A stretch of 64,000 bases of DNA from Pelagomonas calceolata (lineage: Eukaryota; Sar; Pelagophyceae; Pelagomonadales; Pelagomonadaceae), in NCBI GenBank assembly GCA_918797485.1, contig CAKKNE010000004.1, forward strand, positions 4,588,001 to 4,652,000, written 5' to 3'. The notes below the pieces were generated by a model. It was not told the origin of the DNA. It saw only the letters and a program-made list of their open reading frames with translations, and did not search any database. Of the stretch, positions 54,987-64,000 are shown one piece after another. The first letter of the stretch is position 1. Each line of letters starts with the position of its first letter. The position numbers and the translations under genes were made by a program.

Positions 54987-55700
54987 ATGGGCCGGAAGCG
55001 TCTTCAAGGCAAACGGCGCCATTTCATTCGCAACTTTGCAAGAGAAGAGGGGCTAGCCCAGCAGGCTAGCATTGATACCAGAGACCCCGACAGAGATGTT
55101 GTGCTCACCGATATGAGAATCGGTGCTCGCTTCCGACATGCTGTGAGATTCGCTTCACAAATTTCGGATGCCGACCTCAGGCTCATTAAAGAGGAATCGA
55201 CGAGAGCTATCCTGATTGATAAAACTAAGCGATTGAAGAAAGAATGCCCCCCGGGTTACAATCAATGGGCTTACGCGATGACGATGATGCCAGACGATTC
55301 TGGTTACTTTGATGAATACTTGAACCTGGTGATTTATTTGCGGGCCGTTACCAAGGGCACGGACAGTGCAATAAAGGCTATGAATCGTTGGTATCGCATA
55401 AGGCCGCATTGGCTCCGCATCAGGCGGCGCATCTGTGATCATTGCTGTGCGAGAACCGATCTTTCCAAACCGCGATACCTCGTGTGCAGCGCGTGCGGCG
55501 TGGCGCGGTACTGTTCTAAGAAGTGCCAAATCAAGGATTGGGATCATCATCAGACTTGCTGCGCGATGTTGAATCGGGAGCTGGTATACAGCGAAATAAC
55601 TGTCGAGAAACATAGGAGCTATTCGGAAGAAGAAAGAGAGAGGTTTGAGAGAGAGAGCATAAGAGCGCGAGAGCGGTTCAGAGAGAAATATGGAAGATAG
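54987..55700 (+). CDS. MYND zinc-finger protein, 237 aa
   Basis: The ATG at 54987 opens a basic N-terminus (MGRKRLQGKRRHFIRNFARE). A helical middle of unknown type follows. A MYND finger lies at about 150-192: CDHCCARTDLSKPRYLVCSA, CGVARYCSKKCQIKDWDHHQ, TCC. The C-terminal tail is Arg/Glu-rich. MYND fingers bind short Pro-containing peptides. Base composition is clearly less GC-rich than in neighbours (frequent GAGAGAG and AAGAAAGA runs), which could reflect a different history or relaxed codon bias. Confidence 0.75.
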   Translation: MGRKRLQGKRRHFIRNFAREEGLAQQASIDTRDPDRDVVLTDMRIGARFRHAVRFASQISDADLRLIKEESTRAILIDKTKRLKKECPPGYNQWAYAMTMMPDDSGYFDEYLNLVIYLRAVTKGTDSAIKAMNRWYRIRPHWLRIRRRICDHCCARTDLSKPRYLVCSACGVARYCSKKCQIKDWDHHQTCCAMLNRELVYSEITVEKHRSYSEEERERFERESIRARERFREKYGR

Positions 55701-55746
55701 TTGTAGAATCTAACTGTATGTTTTAACAATAAACACCACAATAAGA

Positions 55747-58700
55747 TTACACTAGCGCCTGCGACGCCTGCTGCTCCACCTCAACCGCCACCTCCTGGAG
55801 CGTCGCGAGCCGCTCGGCCCCGAGCTGCGCGCATAGGGCCTCGAAGTCGCCCGCGCGCTTGCACGCGTGGAGCGCCCGGACAAAATGCTGGTTCGGGTCC
55901 TCGTCATCAAGAGGCGACTCGTACAGGTAGTTGTCCCCATCATCATCATCGTCGTCGTCGTGGAGCCACGCCTCGGCCGCGTCAAATTCAGCTAATCTTG
56001 CCCTAATTCCAGCGAGCTGCTGCGCGCCCATGCCGTTCTGGACGGCCTCCCGATCGTCGTCATCATCATCGTCCTCGTCGTCGTCGTCGTCGTCCTCGAC
56101 CCACTCGTCCTCGGCCGACGCGACGGCGTCGTCATCATCATCATCCTCCTTCCCGTAGATCTTGTCCTCCTTGTTCTTCCTCATGTTGGCGAGGACGTCG
56201 ACTAACGCCGAAAGCATCTGGGGTCTTGCTTGTTGTACTTTTGGCGGGCACGGCTCTACGGATAATACAGCAGACAATCCTAAAGCATATAGTTTACGAG
56301 AGAGCATGCCTTTTGCGTCTGGTGCTAATTCGAGCCACTTCGTCAGGAGCAGTTGCGTCTGAGCTGGTGTTACTTTGCCCTCATCTAATGCATGTAACGC
56401 TAATTGAGGGTTGTAGATCAGTAAGGAGTTCCACACATCTAGTAAAGCCGCACCTAACCGCGGCCGCCAGACGGCATCCGGCGACAGGCCAACCACACCG
56501 TCGGGCTTCGTGCCTATTTCATCTGCTCGAGGCGGGCCCAACGCTCGTTCCAAAGCGGCCGCGACCAAAGGCGTGCACCTTTGTCTGACATATTCATCGA
56601 CCCGACCTCGACAGTTGTGCAGCACCGACAGTAAAACATGAGTAGCCTTCCGGCAGTCTTCTTCCCCACCTCTCGTCTGGTTATCAGGCCACAAAAACCT
56701 CTCAGGAACACCCACCAAACTCTCCAACCGTGACGATGCCAAAAACTTCTCCGTGTCTCTCGACACAAAGTTGTCTAGAGACGGCACGAGCTCCGCGATG
56801 TAATCGCACCTGTGTGGAAATCAAAATTTTACGGCGCGTTCCACGCCATCGACGCGACGCCTGCTCGATGGCGTCCCGACACACTGATTTCCACACAGAA
56901 TCGCACGCGAACCCGTGGAACGCCCGGATCATCTGGTCGAACAAGCTCCACAACTCGTCCGAGAAGGGCGTCGAACCGTGGTACGTGAGATAAGATACCA
57001 CTTCGATGCCGTTCTCGAAGTACTCCAGAAACTCCCCCGACTCCTCAAAAACTCTGTGTAGTACGGGCCTCAGATACGGTTCGAGCTGCGCGTAGACGTT
57101 GTTCTCGTTATCATCTAGTGACGCAAGTACAGCGGCCATCGCTTCCACGCACTGGACCGCCGCCATGGACGCCTCCTCGTCGTCGTCTTCCCCCGCATAC
57201 GCGTGGAAGGCCTCGGCGAGTTTCTGGGCTAGCGCTACCGCGTAGGGGGCTATATCTTTGCCATACCTATCTACGACTATCTCCAGAGCTTGGACGACGT
57301 CATCAGAAGCCGCTTCTCGCATCACTCGGAAGCAGGCATCCAACAACGTGCCCAAATGTGGTCTGAGTAACTGATCGAATTGCCCGACGTCCGACGCGAG
57401 TAAACTTCTCACGAGACCAAACGCTTCGACGCGTACTGGTAGGTCCGGGTCGTCTAACGATCTCAATAAAGCAGCACATACCCTCTGATTTATTTCTGTC
57501 ACTGCAGTATGCTCCGAGAAGCGTTGTAGCGTTTCACACGCGCGACATCGCAAAATCCCGAACGGCGAGCCCTGTTCGAGGTCTGGTAACACATGCGTAG
57601 CTAGCAAGGCAGCAATCAAAGGCGCCCAGTTGTTTCGCGACTGCAACTCGTCCGCAATCGCACCTAAGGCACATAACGCGCCGTCCTTCTGTCTCGCCGT
57701 TTCTAGGGACGGTGCCTGCTGGTAGGCTTCCAGTACGGATGCGATTCTCTGCAATAACGGATCCAACACCACCTTGCCCTTGCACCGCACGAGATCACCG
57801 ACTAACGCCGTCGCCGCCGCTCGAGGTTCATAAAAGTCCTCGAGCGGGTCGTGGGCCCTCCTGACAAATTCTTGGGGATCCTCAGTAAAGCGTTTTATAT
57901 CCAAGGGCGTGGGACACATCGTCGGTAACGTGCACTCGAACAACACGAACTCCAAATGAGGTTTGAGTAATTTGTACAACGATCCGACTTCGACGGCTGA
58001 ACAGACGTAGGTGAAAGCTAGCTGTCTCACCCGTCGAGACACCCACCTACCACGAGCGGAAGCAGCTAACAACCCGAGCATACTATTCAAAAGTAGTGGA
58101 GCCACGTCGGCCGCGAACCTCCGCGCGAACTGCTTCGCGCCGTCTTCGGCGAACTTCGGCCTCCCATATCGCGTTAAGAATCTAGTGGCAATTTGCGCCG
58201 CCCACTTCTTGAGCTTCCAGGCCGGCTGCGTCTCCACGGCGTCGTCCTCCTCCGGGTGTTGGGCGGACGGCGCCGGCGCGTCCGACTCGAGGACCATCCG
58301 TACGTCCTCGAACCACCCTAGCACGACGGTGTCGTCGTTTAAGGCCACTCTCGGTAGCGCGAACTGCGTACAAGACCAGAAGATCTTGAGGATGAGTTTT
58401 GCTAATGATGCCGCGTCGGCGTGCTGGCCTGTTGACGGTAATACGGTCCTTAACAAATCTCGCAACAAAGGGAAGGCCTGCCTTACCAAATGTTCCAAAG
58501 GCCCTCTTGTGCTATTGTCGGCATCATCAGGAGAATTAGGATCGAAGGACTTGTACTCGTAGCGCTTGGCCACTTTTCTCAGAGCCAACAACGCGTTATG
58601 TACCGAAGTAGGATCGGGTTTGGCGTGGATCACTCTTAGTAGTGCAGGAAGGAGATCGGGCCACCGCTCCGGAAAGTCGCGCGTCGCCAATTCATTAACA

Positions 58701-59035
58701 GCTTCAGCGAGCTGGTCCCGCACCGGCCCGGTCACGTCGGGCCGCATGAGCGCGTCGAGCACCGCCGTCCGCGCTTGCGCGCGGTCCGGCTCGCTCCCAA
58801 AAATGTCGTCCTCGCCCCACTTTCTCTTAATTAGATTCTTGACGGTAATGGCCGCGGCCTGGCGCGCGTCCTCGCGGACCGGCGCCGCCGCGACCTGCAC
58901 GAGGAGGAATAGCGAACCGCGCATCGACGTGAGTTGTGCTATGCCTTCTTCTGCGGCCTTTCTGGTTGCGGCGTCTGCCGAAAACGTGTGGATTAGCGTG
59001 TTTATGACGGCTTCGGGGTTCGGTTGCTGCGCCAT
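55747..59035 (-). CDS. Importin-7/8-like nuclear transport receptor
   Basis: Exons 59035-56907 and 56809-55747 give 1,063 aa, close to human importin-7 (1,038). The N-terminus MAQQPNPEAVINTLIHTFSA, DAATRKAAEEGIAQL and the HEAT-like repeats (AITVKNLIKRKWGEDD, ELATRDFPERWPDLLPALLR) fit the importin-beta N-terminal Ran-binding region. Further family-like blocks are CPTPLDIKRFTEDPQEFVRR and SRNNWAPLIAALLATHVLPD. The C-terminal part has long Asp/Glu runs, as in importin-7. The two exons lie in different frames; removing the introner gives HGFACDYIAELVPSLDNFVS. It would carry ribosomal proteins, histones or signalling factors into the nucleus. Confidence 0.9.
56810..56898 (-). mobile_element. Introner element in importin gene
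   Basis: An 89-bp element with ends CTGTGTGGAAATCA and TGATTTCCACACAG. It is flanked by perfect 8-bp duplicates, GTGCGATT on the gene strand (plus strand AATCGCAC at 56802-56809 and 56899-56906). The intron is 56810-56906: GT comes from the upstream duplicate and AG from the element's own end, so splicing restores the original sequence exactly. Internally, CGCCATCGA and TCGATGGCG form an inverted pair. It is near-identical to the element at 62230 apart from small indels. Confidence 0.95.
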
Positions 59036-59541
59036 GGTGTTGTGCAGCGTGCAGGCTGCAGCTCTCGCTAGTATGCGTTTGCTTGGTTATCTGATCGCAC
59101 GCGTGTGGTCCGGTTGCAGCAGCGTTGTCGCAACCTTTGCTGCCTCACTGACTGCGACAGGACCAGTGTTTCTGCAAATCGCCAAGCAAAATGCTTGTGA
59201 GCAGCATAATGACTAGCGTGCTCGCCCACTAGCCCATTCCCAGCTTTATCTTTGGCCAGTTCCTGTGGCTCTCGAGCGGCTCTGTCGACGCTAGACTCTG
59301 CGCGTAGGCTCGTGTCGCGCACAGGGGTCCCAGATCTCGAAATTCAGGCCTCGTCGTGCGTGAAACCCAAAATTTCTCGCCAGGCTGCGATCTGAGAAGG
59401 CAATCGCAGACGCGCGCGCACACCATCGCTCTCAAACACACTCGCCGACGGCGACGAAAAGGCCCGAGGTAAAAGAGGCGTCGACATCAGCACGGTTTGA
59501 CCACGCGCCGCGGGCGTCGAGAGTCGAGACGACATCGGATC
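59036..59541. other. Divergent intergenic region
   Basis: Between the importin gene (minus) and the small membrane protein gene (plus). A weak class A-like site is at 59213-59233: minus-strand GCTAGTGGGCGAGCACGCTA. Another CGCTAGTATGCG half-site is near 59077-59088. No gene recognised. Confidence 0.4.
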
Positions 59542-60127
59542 ATGGCTCGCCGGCGCATCTGCGCCCTCCTTCTCGCCGCGGCCGCGACGGCGTCCGCCGA
59601 CGTGAACGAGACCGCCGCGAGCGAAAGCCGGGCCCGGGCCTTGGCGGCCCAGTCCTACGACTGGCTCGTGACGACGAAGAGCCAAATCGCAGCGCAATGC
59701 GGCGCGCACGCCCCGGCGGCGAAGGCCTTCGCGGCGCAGCACGGCCCAGGGTTCCTCGGCGGTGCCATCACGGCGTTGCTGTGCATGCTCCTCGGTGGTA
59801 AAAAGCCAAACAAGAAAGGCGCTCGCCGCGCCTCGATGGCGGAGGCTACACAGGTGCGCCGCCGGGCAGGTCTACTTCCAGCCGAACTACGCGATCGACG
59901 ATAGCATCGCGCGGGACGGCTTCTACCAGTTCTTCGGCCAGGATTCCGTGAGACGCGCCATCGACCAGCACTACCATTATGTCAATATGATGCCGACGAT
60001 GGAGAAGGCAAAAAAAGGCCTCGGGCTCGCGCCGCTCGCCCCCCGCCGCCCCGCGCCGGGGCCGCGCGTCCGCCACGGCGGCTCCGCGCCGCCGACCTCG
60101 GGCGCAGCGGTGGCGGCGGCGCCTTGA
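59542..60127 (+). CDS. Small secreted/membrane protein of unknown function, spliced
   Basis: The ATG at 59542 begins MARRRICALLLAAAATASAD, a signal peptide. A helical segment and a hydrophobic stretch (GFLGGAITALL) follow. The frame must then change to reach a convincing C-terminal half: VYFQPNYAIDDSIARDGFYQ, FFGQDSVRRAIDQHYHYVNM, and a Pro/Arg tail. The preferred model is an intron 59781-59853 (73 nt, GTGCATGC...CTACACAG, containing CTCGATGGCG), giving 170 aa and ITALLCAAGQVYFQ. A 16-nt GT-AG segment (59854-59869) or a one-base indel would also restore frame. No family recognised. Confidence 0.5.
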
Positions 60128-60275
60128 GGCATACAGAGGCGTCGAGAGGGCTCGGGGCGCGTCGCGACCGGTCGTTCGCCAACCCGCACAGTTCGAACTT
60201 CAGGAGAGCATTGCTCGACATTCAGCACTTCAGAACCATTTATATGCGCCTCGACGCCTCGAGGTCCACATATAG

Positions 60276-60817
60276 ATGGCCGCGTTACGCCGTCTCTCTT
60301 CCGCGAAGATCCCTGCGGGCGCCGCGCTGACGACGCGCCGCCTCTCAAGCAGTCAACTCTCAGACACTGCAGCTCGTCGCCTGTCAGTCGAGTCGTTGAG
60401 CCTCTCGCCGACGATACCGTATGAACGCAGACCGAGCGGGGGTCCTCTCACGCCCCGGCCCACGCTCACGCCAACTAACACGCCGGCGAACCTGAACGCG
60501 CTCCTCGCGCCGCCCGCGATGCCGCGCCGCGCGTCGACCTATCATGATACCGAGAAGGCGAATAGCGGCGAGTTGGACAACAGCGGCGGGTCTGCGAGCG
60601 GTGCCGATATCATCAGGAGAGAAAGAGGCGTATTCCCGCGGACGCCGTCGACGCCACGTCGAAGCGTCGCAACGCCGTCGTCGCTGTATCCGCTTCTGCT
60701 CGATGGCGTTCTTCGCGCAGGTCGACGGGCAAGAATAGGCCGCTCGGGCGAGAGCTCAAGCCGACGCTCCCTCGGGTCCTATCTCGCGCCAACGCCTCCG
60801 TGGTGGACGAGGAGTAG
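60276..60817 (+). CDS. Ser/Arg/Pro-rich small protein of unknown function, spliced
   Basis: Exons 60276-60646 and 60721-60817 give 155 aa. The ATG at 60276 opens MAALRRLSSAKIPAGAALTT. The body is a disordered, Ser/Thr/Pro/Arg-rich sequence with repeated RRLS-type phosphorylation-like sites (RRLSSSQLSDTAARRLSVES). The C-terminus after splicing reads TPSTGKNRPLGRELKPTLPR then VLSRANASVVDEE. Splicing is supported by a 7-of-8 target duplicate. Unspliced, the frame runs on through unlikely sequence. Function unknown. Confidence 0.5.
60647..60720 (+). mobile_element. Introner-like intron, second end type
   Basis: 74 nt. It begins with GTCGACGC and the next exon begins GTCGACGG, a 7-of-8 target duplicate whose GT serves as donor. 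It ends TTCGCGCAG. There is no CTGTGTGG end; instead, the sequence after the duplicate (GTCGAAGCGTCGC) resembles the reverse complement of the right end (GCGCGAAGAACGCC). CTCGATGGCG is inside, as in other introns here. Confidence 0.6.
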
Positions 60818-61282
60818 GGACGCGGGCCTTCTTGCGGAGTTTTGTTGTTGCAGTTTTGACTCCTTCCCCTTCCCTCCCCCCTGCTATTATCTTATAACAC
60901 ACTACCAACGTAGCCGCGCCTCCAGGGCGCGCGGGACGTTCGACGCGGGCTCGCGCTCCTGGGTCAGCCTCTCTCTCTCGGGTCCAGCGGTGGTCGCGGA
61001 CAGTCTCATACGGAGAGCCAGAGCCCTGGGGCGAAAAGCTGAAAAACCCGCACTCAGCCAATATCGCGCAGCCCAGCTCGACGCTACGGGTCCCCGCAAC
61101 CTGCAGGGGGCACTGACAGCGCATAAATACACTGCTCTCTTCGCGCTCCCAGCGAGCAGCGCAAGACTGGCCGGAACGAAGCTCTCAGATCCACACAGAG
61201 AGCGCTCTCTGCCAGGTGGCTGCGAGATAGCGCCCGCGAACACCGGTGTGAAGAACGCACACAGATAACGCACCGACACAAG
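60818..61282. other. Intergenic region
   Basis: Lies between two plus-strand genes. It holds a CT-rich tract followed by TATCTTATAACACAC (about 60860-60902), which may be a core promoter region, and no supported gene or class A/B motif. Confidence 0.4.
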
Positions 61283-62977
61283 ATGCTGCGCCTCCTCGCC
61301 GTCGCAGCGATGGCACGCGCCTTACCGCGCAACGACGGCAAGTCCGACGAAAAGCTCAGCCACGAGGCCCAGACCTACTACGACCCGGCCGCGCAGACGT
61401 TCGCATTATATACTCTGTTAGGAGTGCCGACAAATGCGACGTTGACCGAGATCGACCGGGCCTTCGTCAAGCACAAGAACGATTTAGAGAGGAACAGGAA
61501 AAACAAGAAGAACGTCCAGATCTATGGGCTGATCTACAAGTCCTTGGATGAGGACGAGGACGGCTTGTTGAGTGCAGAAGAAAGTGAGAGTCTCGTGGAG
61601 GCGTTGGGTCTACGATTCGATGAGGAGGACGATCATGTGCAAGAGTCCGTCGCCAAGTTCCGGAGGAGGACCTGCACGGACAAAGACGCTGTATTTAGTT
61701 CAAAGGAACACCTCATGATTGTGGCGACCTACGCCTCGCTGCGCACGGCGCGCGTGACGCTCGGTGATGCGGAGATGCGGACTAAGTATGATGAGCAGGA
61801 GCGCATCAAAGCGCGGGAGTATGCTGAAGACGTCGACGACGACAATACGTACCTGGGCGCCGCGAAGCGCAAAGTTTTTGGCGTCATCTACTACGGGATC
61901 TATGGCGGCATTGTAGTGTGGACAATTGTAGCGGTCATTGCGTGTCTGGCGTACGTGGCTTGCAAAGCGCTCGCGTCCATACCGAACGCGCCGCCTCTGT
62001 TCGGGCGGTGCGCCGACCGCTGCGGAAGCGTCTTGATTTGGATTAACCCAGGGTGGAGTACGGTGTGCACACTCGCGTTTTGCGCGCCGAGTACGGTCCT
62101 CGCGGCGATGTTGTCAGCTTTTGCGGTATTCTTGTTCCTCTTTAGTCTGCTCGCGAAGACGCCCGTCGTTCTTCAGAGGGGGCTTTGCGCCTTGATCATT
62201 GCCGCACTGCTCGCGTGGCTCGTACCGGCCTGTGTGGAAATCAACCAGTGCGTCGGGTGCTGCCACGCCATCGAGCAGGCGTCGCATCGATGGCGTGGAG
62301 GTCGACGCGGAACGCGCCGTAAAATTTTGATTTCCACACAGGTACCGGCCGTAAAAAATGTGCTGACGCGCCCACGGGAACATGTGAGACGCCTCGTCCA
62401 GGGCCTGCGCGGCCTCGGTAGAGAGGCCTGGGGCGTCGGGAAGGTTTTGGTGCCGGGTGCGGCCCTGGGACTGGTCTACTCGATGTTCGAGGTGGAGCTC
62501 GAGACGCACCTGCTCACGGCTTTAGCGGGAGGCGTCGTTGTCATCATGGCGGTGAAGCCGCTGCGGAGCCGCGCGTTCCGCTACCTCGGCCAGGCGCTGG
62601 CCGACACGGGCGTCACTCAGCCGCCGAGCGAGGCGCCGCGCATCCTCGAAGCCTTGCAGCGCCTCGCCACTTTACCCGTGGAACTATACGTTCCGATCAA
62701 CGTCCTGGACGACGCGCAAGTCAAGGCCAAGCTCGAACGAGCCGGCTTCTCGCGCCGCGACGGCGCCGCGACGCCGAGCCGCGCCGAGCTCGAGGCGGCC
62801 TACGACGACGCCTATGGCGCCTGCACCGTGTGCTTCGCTCAGTTTGAAGCCGGCGACGAGTGCGTGCGCCTCCTCTGCGGGCACGTCTTCCACCGCGACT
62901 GCGTGGTCCAGTGGGTGAACACGCGGACGGAGTCGGGCCGCGTGCCGACGTGCCCCCAGTGCACCTGTGACATGTGA
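61283..62977 (+). CDS. Membrane RING-H2 ligase with degenerate J domain and EF-hand
   Basis: Exons 61283-62221 and 62342-62977 give 524 aa. After a signal-like start (MLRLLAVAAMARALP), the first part of a J domain appears (LYTLLGVPTNATLTEIDRAF). Its second part (YASLRTARVTLGDAEMRTKY) comes only about 90 residues later, and HPD is missing. Between them is an EF-hand-like loop (LDEDEDGLLSAEESESLVEA). Several membrane spans follow (about 210-235, 260-325, 375-430). A C-terminal RING-H2 (CTVCFAQFEAGDECVRLLCG, HVFHRDCVVQW, CPQC) ends the protein. It could be a calcium-responsive ER membrane E3 ligase. Without splicing, a 40-residue insert would be added in frame. Confidence 0.8.
   Translation: MLRLLAVAAMARALPRNDGKSDEKLSHEAQTYYDPAAQTFALYTLLGVPTNATLTEIDRAFVKHKNDLERNRKNKKNVQIYGLIYKSLDEDEDGLLSAEESESLVEALGLRFDEEDDHVQESVAKFRRRTCTDKDAVFSSKEHLMIVATYASLRTARVTLGDAEMRTKYDEQERIKAREYAEDVDDDNTYLGAAKRKVFGVIYYGIYGGIVVWTIVAVIACLAYVACKALASIPNAPPLFGRCADRCGSVLIWINPGWSTVCTLAFCAPSTVLAAMLSAFAVFLFLFSLLAKTPVVLQRGLCALIIAALLAWLVPACVEINQCVGCCHAIEQASHRWRGGRRGTRRKILISTQVPAVKNVLTRPREHVRRLVQGLRGLGREAWGVGKVLVPGAALGLVYSMFEVELETHLLTALAGGVVVIMAVKPLRSRAFRYLGQALADTGVTQPPSEAPRILEALQRLATLPVELYVPINVLDDAQVKAKLERAGFSRRDGAATPSRAELEAAYDDAYGACTVCFAQFEAGDECVRLLCGHVFHRDCVVQWVNTRTESGRVPTCPQCTCDM
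62230..62341 (+). mobile_element. Introner element in RING gene
   Basis: A 112-bp element with terminal repeats CTGTGTGGAAATCAA and TTTTGATTTCCACACAG. It is flanked by perfect 8-bp duplicates GTACCGGC (62222-62229 and 62342-62349). The intron is 62222-62341 (120 nt): donor GT from the left duplicate, acceptor AG from the element end. No stop codon in frame. The last 33 bases are identical to those of the importin element. Confidence 0.95.
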
Positions 62978-63434
62978 GTAAGATGAGTATAGATATCCTG
63001 CCAGTGGACCGCTCAGATAGGCTGTCGCGTCGCGCGGCGTATTCGGGTCTTTCTTTTACAAGCGCGGCGACGTCGTCGACGCGGTCCCTCCGTGCCCGGG
63101 CGCGTGCGATGGTGTCCCCTTAACTGCCAGAGCCCGCATTTCAGCGCAGCGAGGCGTACGCGAGCAGAATGGCACCTCACCACACTCGAACCTAGGGGTC
63201 CGCGCCGGTGCCTCGAGACGTCGCCGGCGCCCCGGGAGCGTCAACCAGAGCCTGGGGAGTCCTGTATCGTCGCGATGCAGGCTCAGATAGCCTAACTAAT
63301 GTAAGTCCGCCGCCACAGCGCGCTCGCATCGAGCGCCTCTGCCGCGCGGGAGAGGCAAGGCGAGGCAGCCCCCGGCGCTTTTTCGGTCGTATTAGCTTCC
63401 AAATAAACCGGGCGAGGCAGCCCCACCCCCAAAG
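62978..63434. other. Intergenic region
   Basis: Between two plus-strand genes. No class A or B motif, repeat or supported gene seen. The sequence just before 63435 is C/A-rich leader. Confidence 0.4.
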
Positions 63435-64000
63435 ATGCCCAACGTCGAGGACGAGCAGCACATCGTGCTGCCGGGCGCGCCGCCGGCCCACCTCCTGAAG
63501 CGCACGATGATCAAGGACTGCATCGGGCGGTGCCGCGCGACGTCCTACGATTTGCCCAAGGACGTCATGCACGTCTACGGCTACATCCAGGAGAAGGACA
63601 AGGCCGACGCCCGCGAATGCATTGGGGGCTGGGACCAGTTCACGCCGTCGGCCTGCTCGTCGGCCCAGCGGAGCTTCGTGAAGACGAACCTCGAGGCCTT
63701 GAAGGCGGGGAACATCACGGCCAAAAGCCAGAGGGAGTACCAGATCGCGAACCCGAACATTTTCAGTGCGCAAGCCAAGCCCGGCCACAAGCCGGATCGG
63801 CACAACAAGCCGCCCTTCGACGGGCCCTACGGCTTCGTGCCGAAGACGGGCACCGAGCCTTTGACACATACCATCGAGGGCCGCTACATGGGCCAGGGCG
63901 ACGACGACGCCGACTACCCGGACATCATCTCCATCAAGAAGGCGAACAAGCTGCCCGGGCCCAAGCCGACCAAAGCGAGCCAGGGCCACGCCGTCAAGGC
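63435..64000 (+). CDS. Hypothetical protein, truncated by window edge
   Basis: The ATG at 63435 opens MPNVEDEQHIVLPGAPPAHL; at least 188 residues are visible and no stop occurs before the edge. The sequence is hydrophilic with conserved-looking segments: YDLPKDVMHVYGYIQEKDKA, SQREYQIANPNIFSAQ, RHNKPPFDGPYGFVPKTGTE, EGRYMGQGDDDADYPDI. No signal or membrane span. The repeated Tyr-Gly and Pro-rich short motifs recall axonemal microtubule inner proteins, but I cannot name a family. Confidence 0.65.
   Translation, partial: MPNVEDEQHIVLPGAPPAHLLKRTMIKDCIGRCRATSYDLPKDVMHVYGYIQEKDKADARECIGGWDQFTPSACSSAQRSFVKTNLEALKAGNITAKSQREYQIANPNIFSAQAKPGHKPDRHNKPPFDGPYGFVPKTGTEPLTHTIEGRYMGQGDDDADYPDIISIKKANKLPGPKPTKASQGHAVK

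Noticed and set aside
1-64000. tRNA, rRNA, retroelement or virus-like sequences
   Set aside because: None was recognised by eye on either strand; a tRNAscan-SE and repeat-library search would be decisive.

Overview
This window looks like nuclear DNA of a GC-rich, gene-dense stramenopile alga, most likely a pelagophyte such as Aureococcus anophagefferens or a close relative. The strongest evidence is a set of short introns flanked by 8-bp direct repeats. Four of them carry a shared terminal inverted repeat (CTGTGTGGAAATCAA or a variant). This matches the transposon-derived introns (introners) described for A. anophagefferens, where the element supplies one splice site and the duplicated target supplies the other. 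Supporting signs are long open reading frames with few introns, Ala/Arg-rich proteins, a signal peptide followed by an ASAF-type plastid cleavage motif (45003-46274), and MYND/RING-CH/TPR and WSC/lectin proteins. The species name is an inference.

Layout. 1-1653 holds no convincing gene. 1654-8163: a basic unknown protein, a complex I subunit (ESSS/NDUFB11), a coiled-coil protein, a small membrane protein, and a membrane-anchored ankyrin/SAM/U-box ubiquitin ligase. 8498-14175: a GTPBP1-like GTPase, a LEA14-like membrane protein, a rhodanese and two unknowns. 14581-23533: methionyl-tRNA synthetase, a beta-helix-like protein, a coiled-coil protein, a UBA/ubiquitin-like protein and a lumenal kinase-like protein. 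23999-31420: one uninterrupted 2,473-residue membrane protein with a RelA/SpoT-like domain, LRR, C-type lectin and WSC-like modules. 31562-35321: nucleoporin NUP62, PAM18/TIM14 and ornithine aminotransferase. 35873-46274: a PDZ-like protein, a secreted lipase, a translin-TRAX fusion, a MYND/RING-CH/TPR protein and a plastid protein. 46703-54865: a large secreted membrane protein, a UreG remnant, and a methyltransferase/class IV aminotransferase/prolyl hydroxylase fusion. 54987-64000: a MYND protein, an importin-7-like receptor, small unknowns, a J-like/EF-hand/RING membrane protein and a partial gene at the right edge.

Two non-coding systems stand out. First, introner-like introns occur in seven genes or more. 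Removing them repairs frame breaks (importin, rhodanese, GTPBP1, the hydroxylase fusion) or removes stop-free in-frame inserts (MetRS, RING gene). In the clearest cases the GT, or apparently GC, donor comes from the duplicated target and the AG from the element end. Second, a short near-palindromic motif recurs about once per 7 kb: GCTAGTGTCTTACA, two variable bases, CCGCTAGC. It lies mostly between divergently transcribed genes, 50-260 bp from start codons, and a related second class exists. It looks like a promoter element shared by housekeeping genes.

Gene structures were read by eye from conserved protein alignment, frame and splice dinucleotides. No RNA genes, CRISPR arrays or virus-like elements were recognised.
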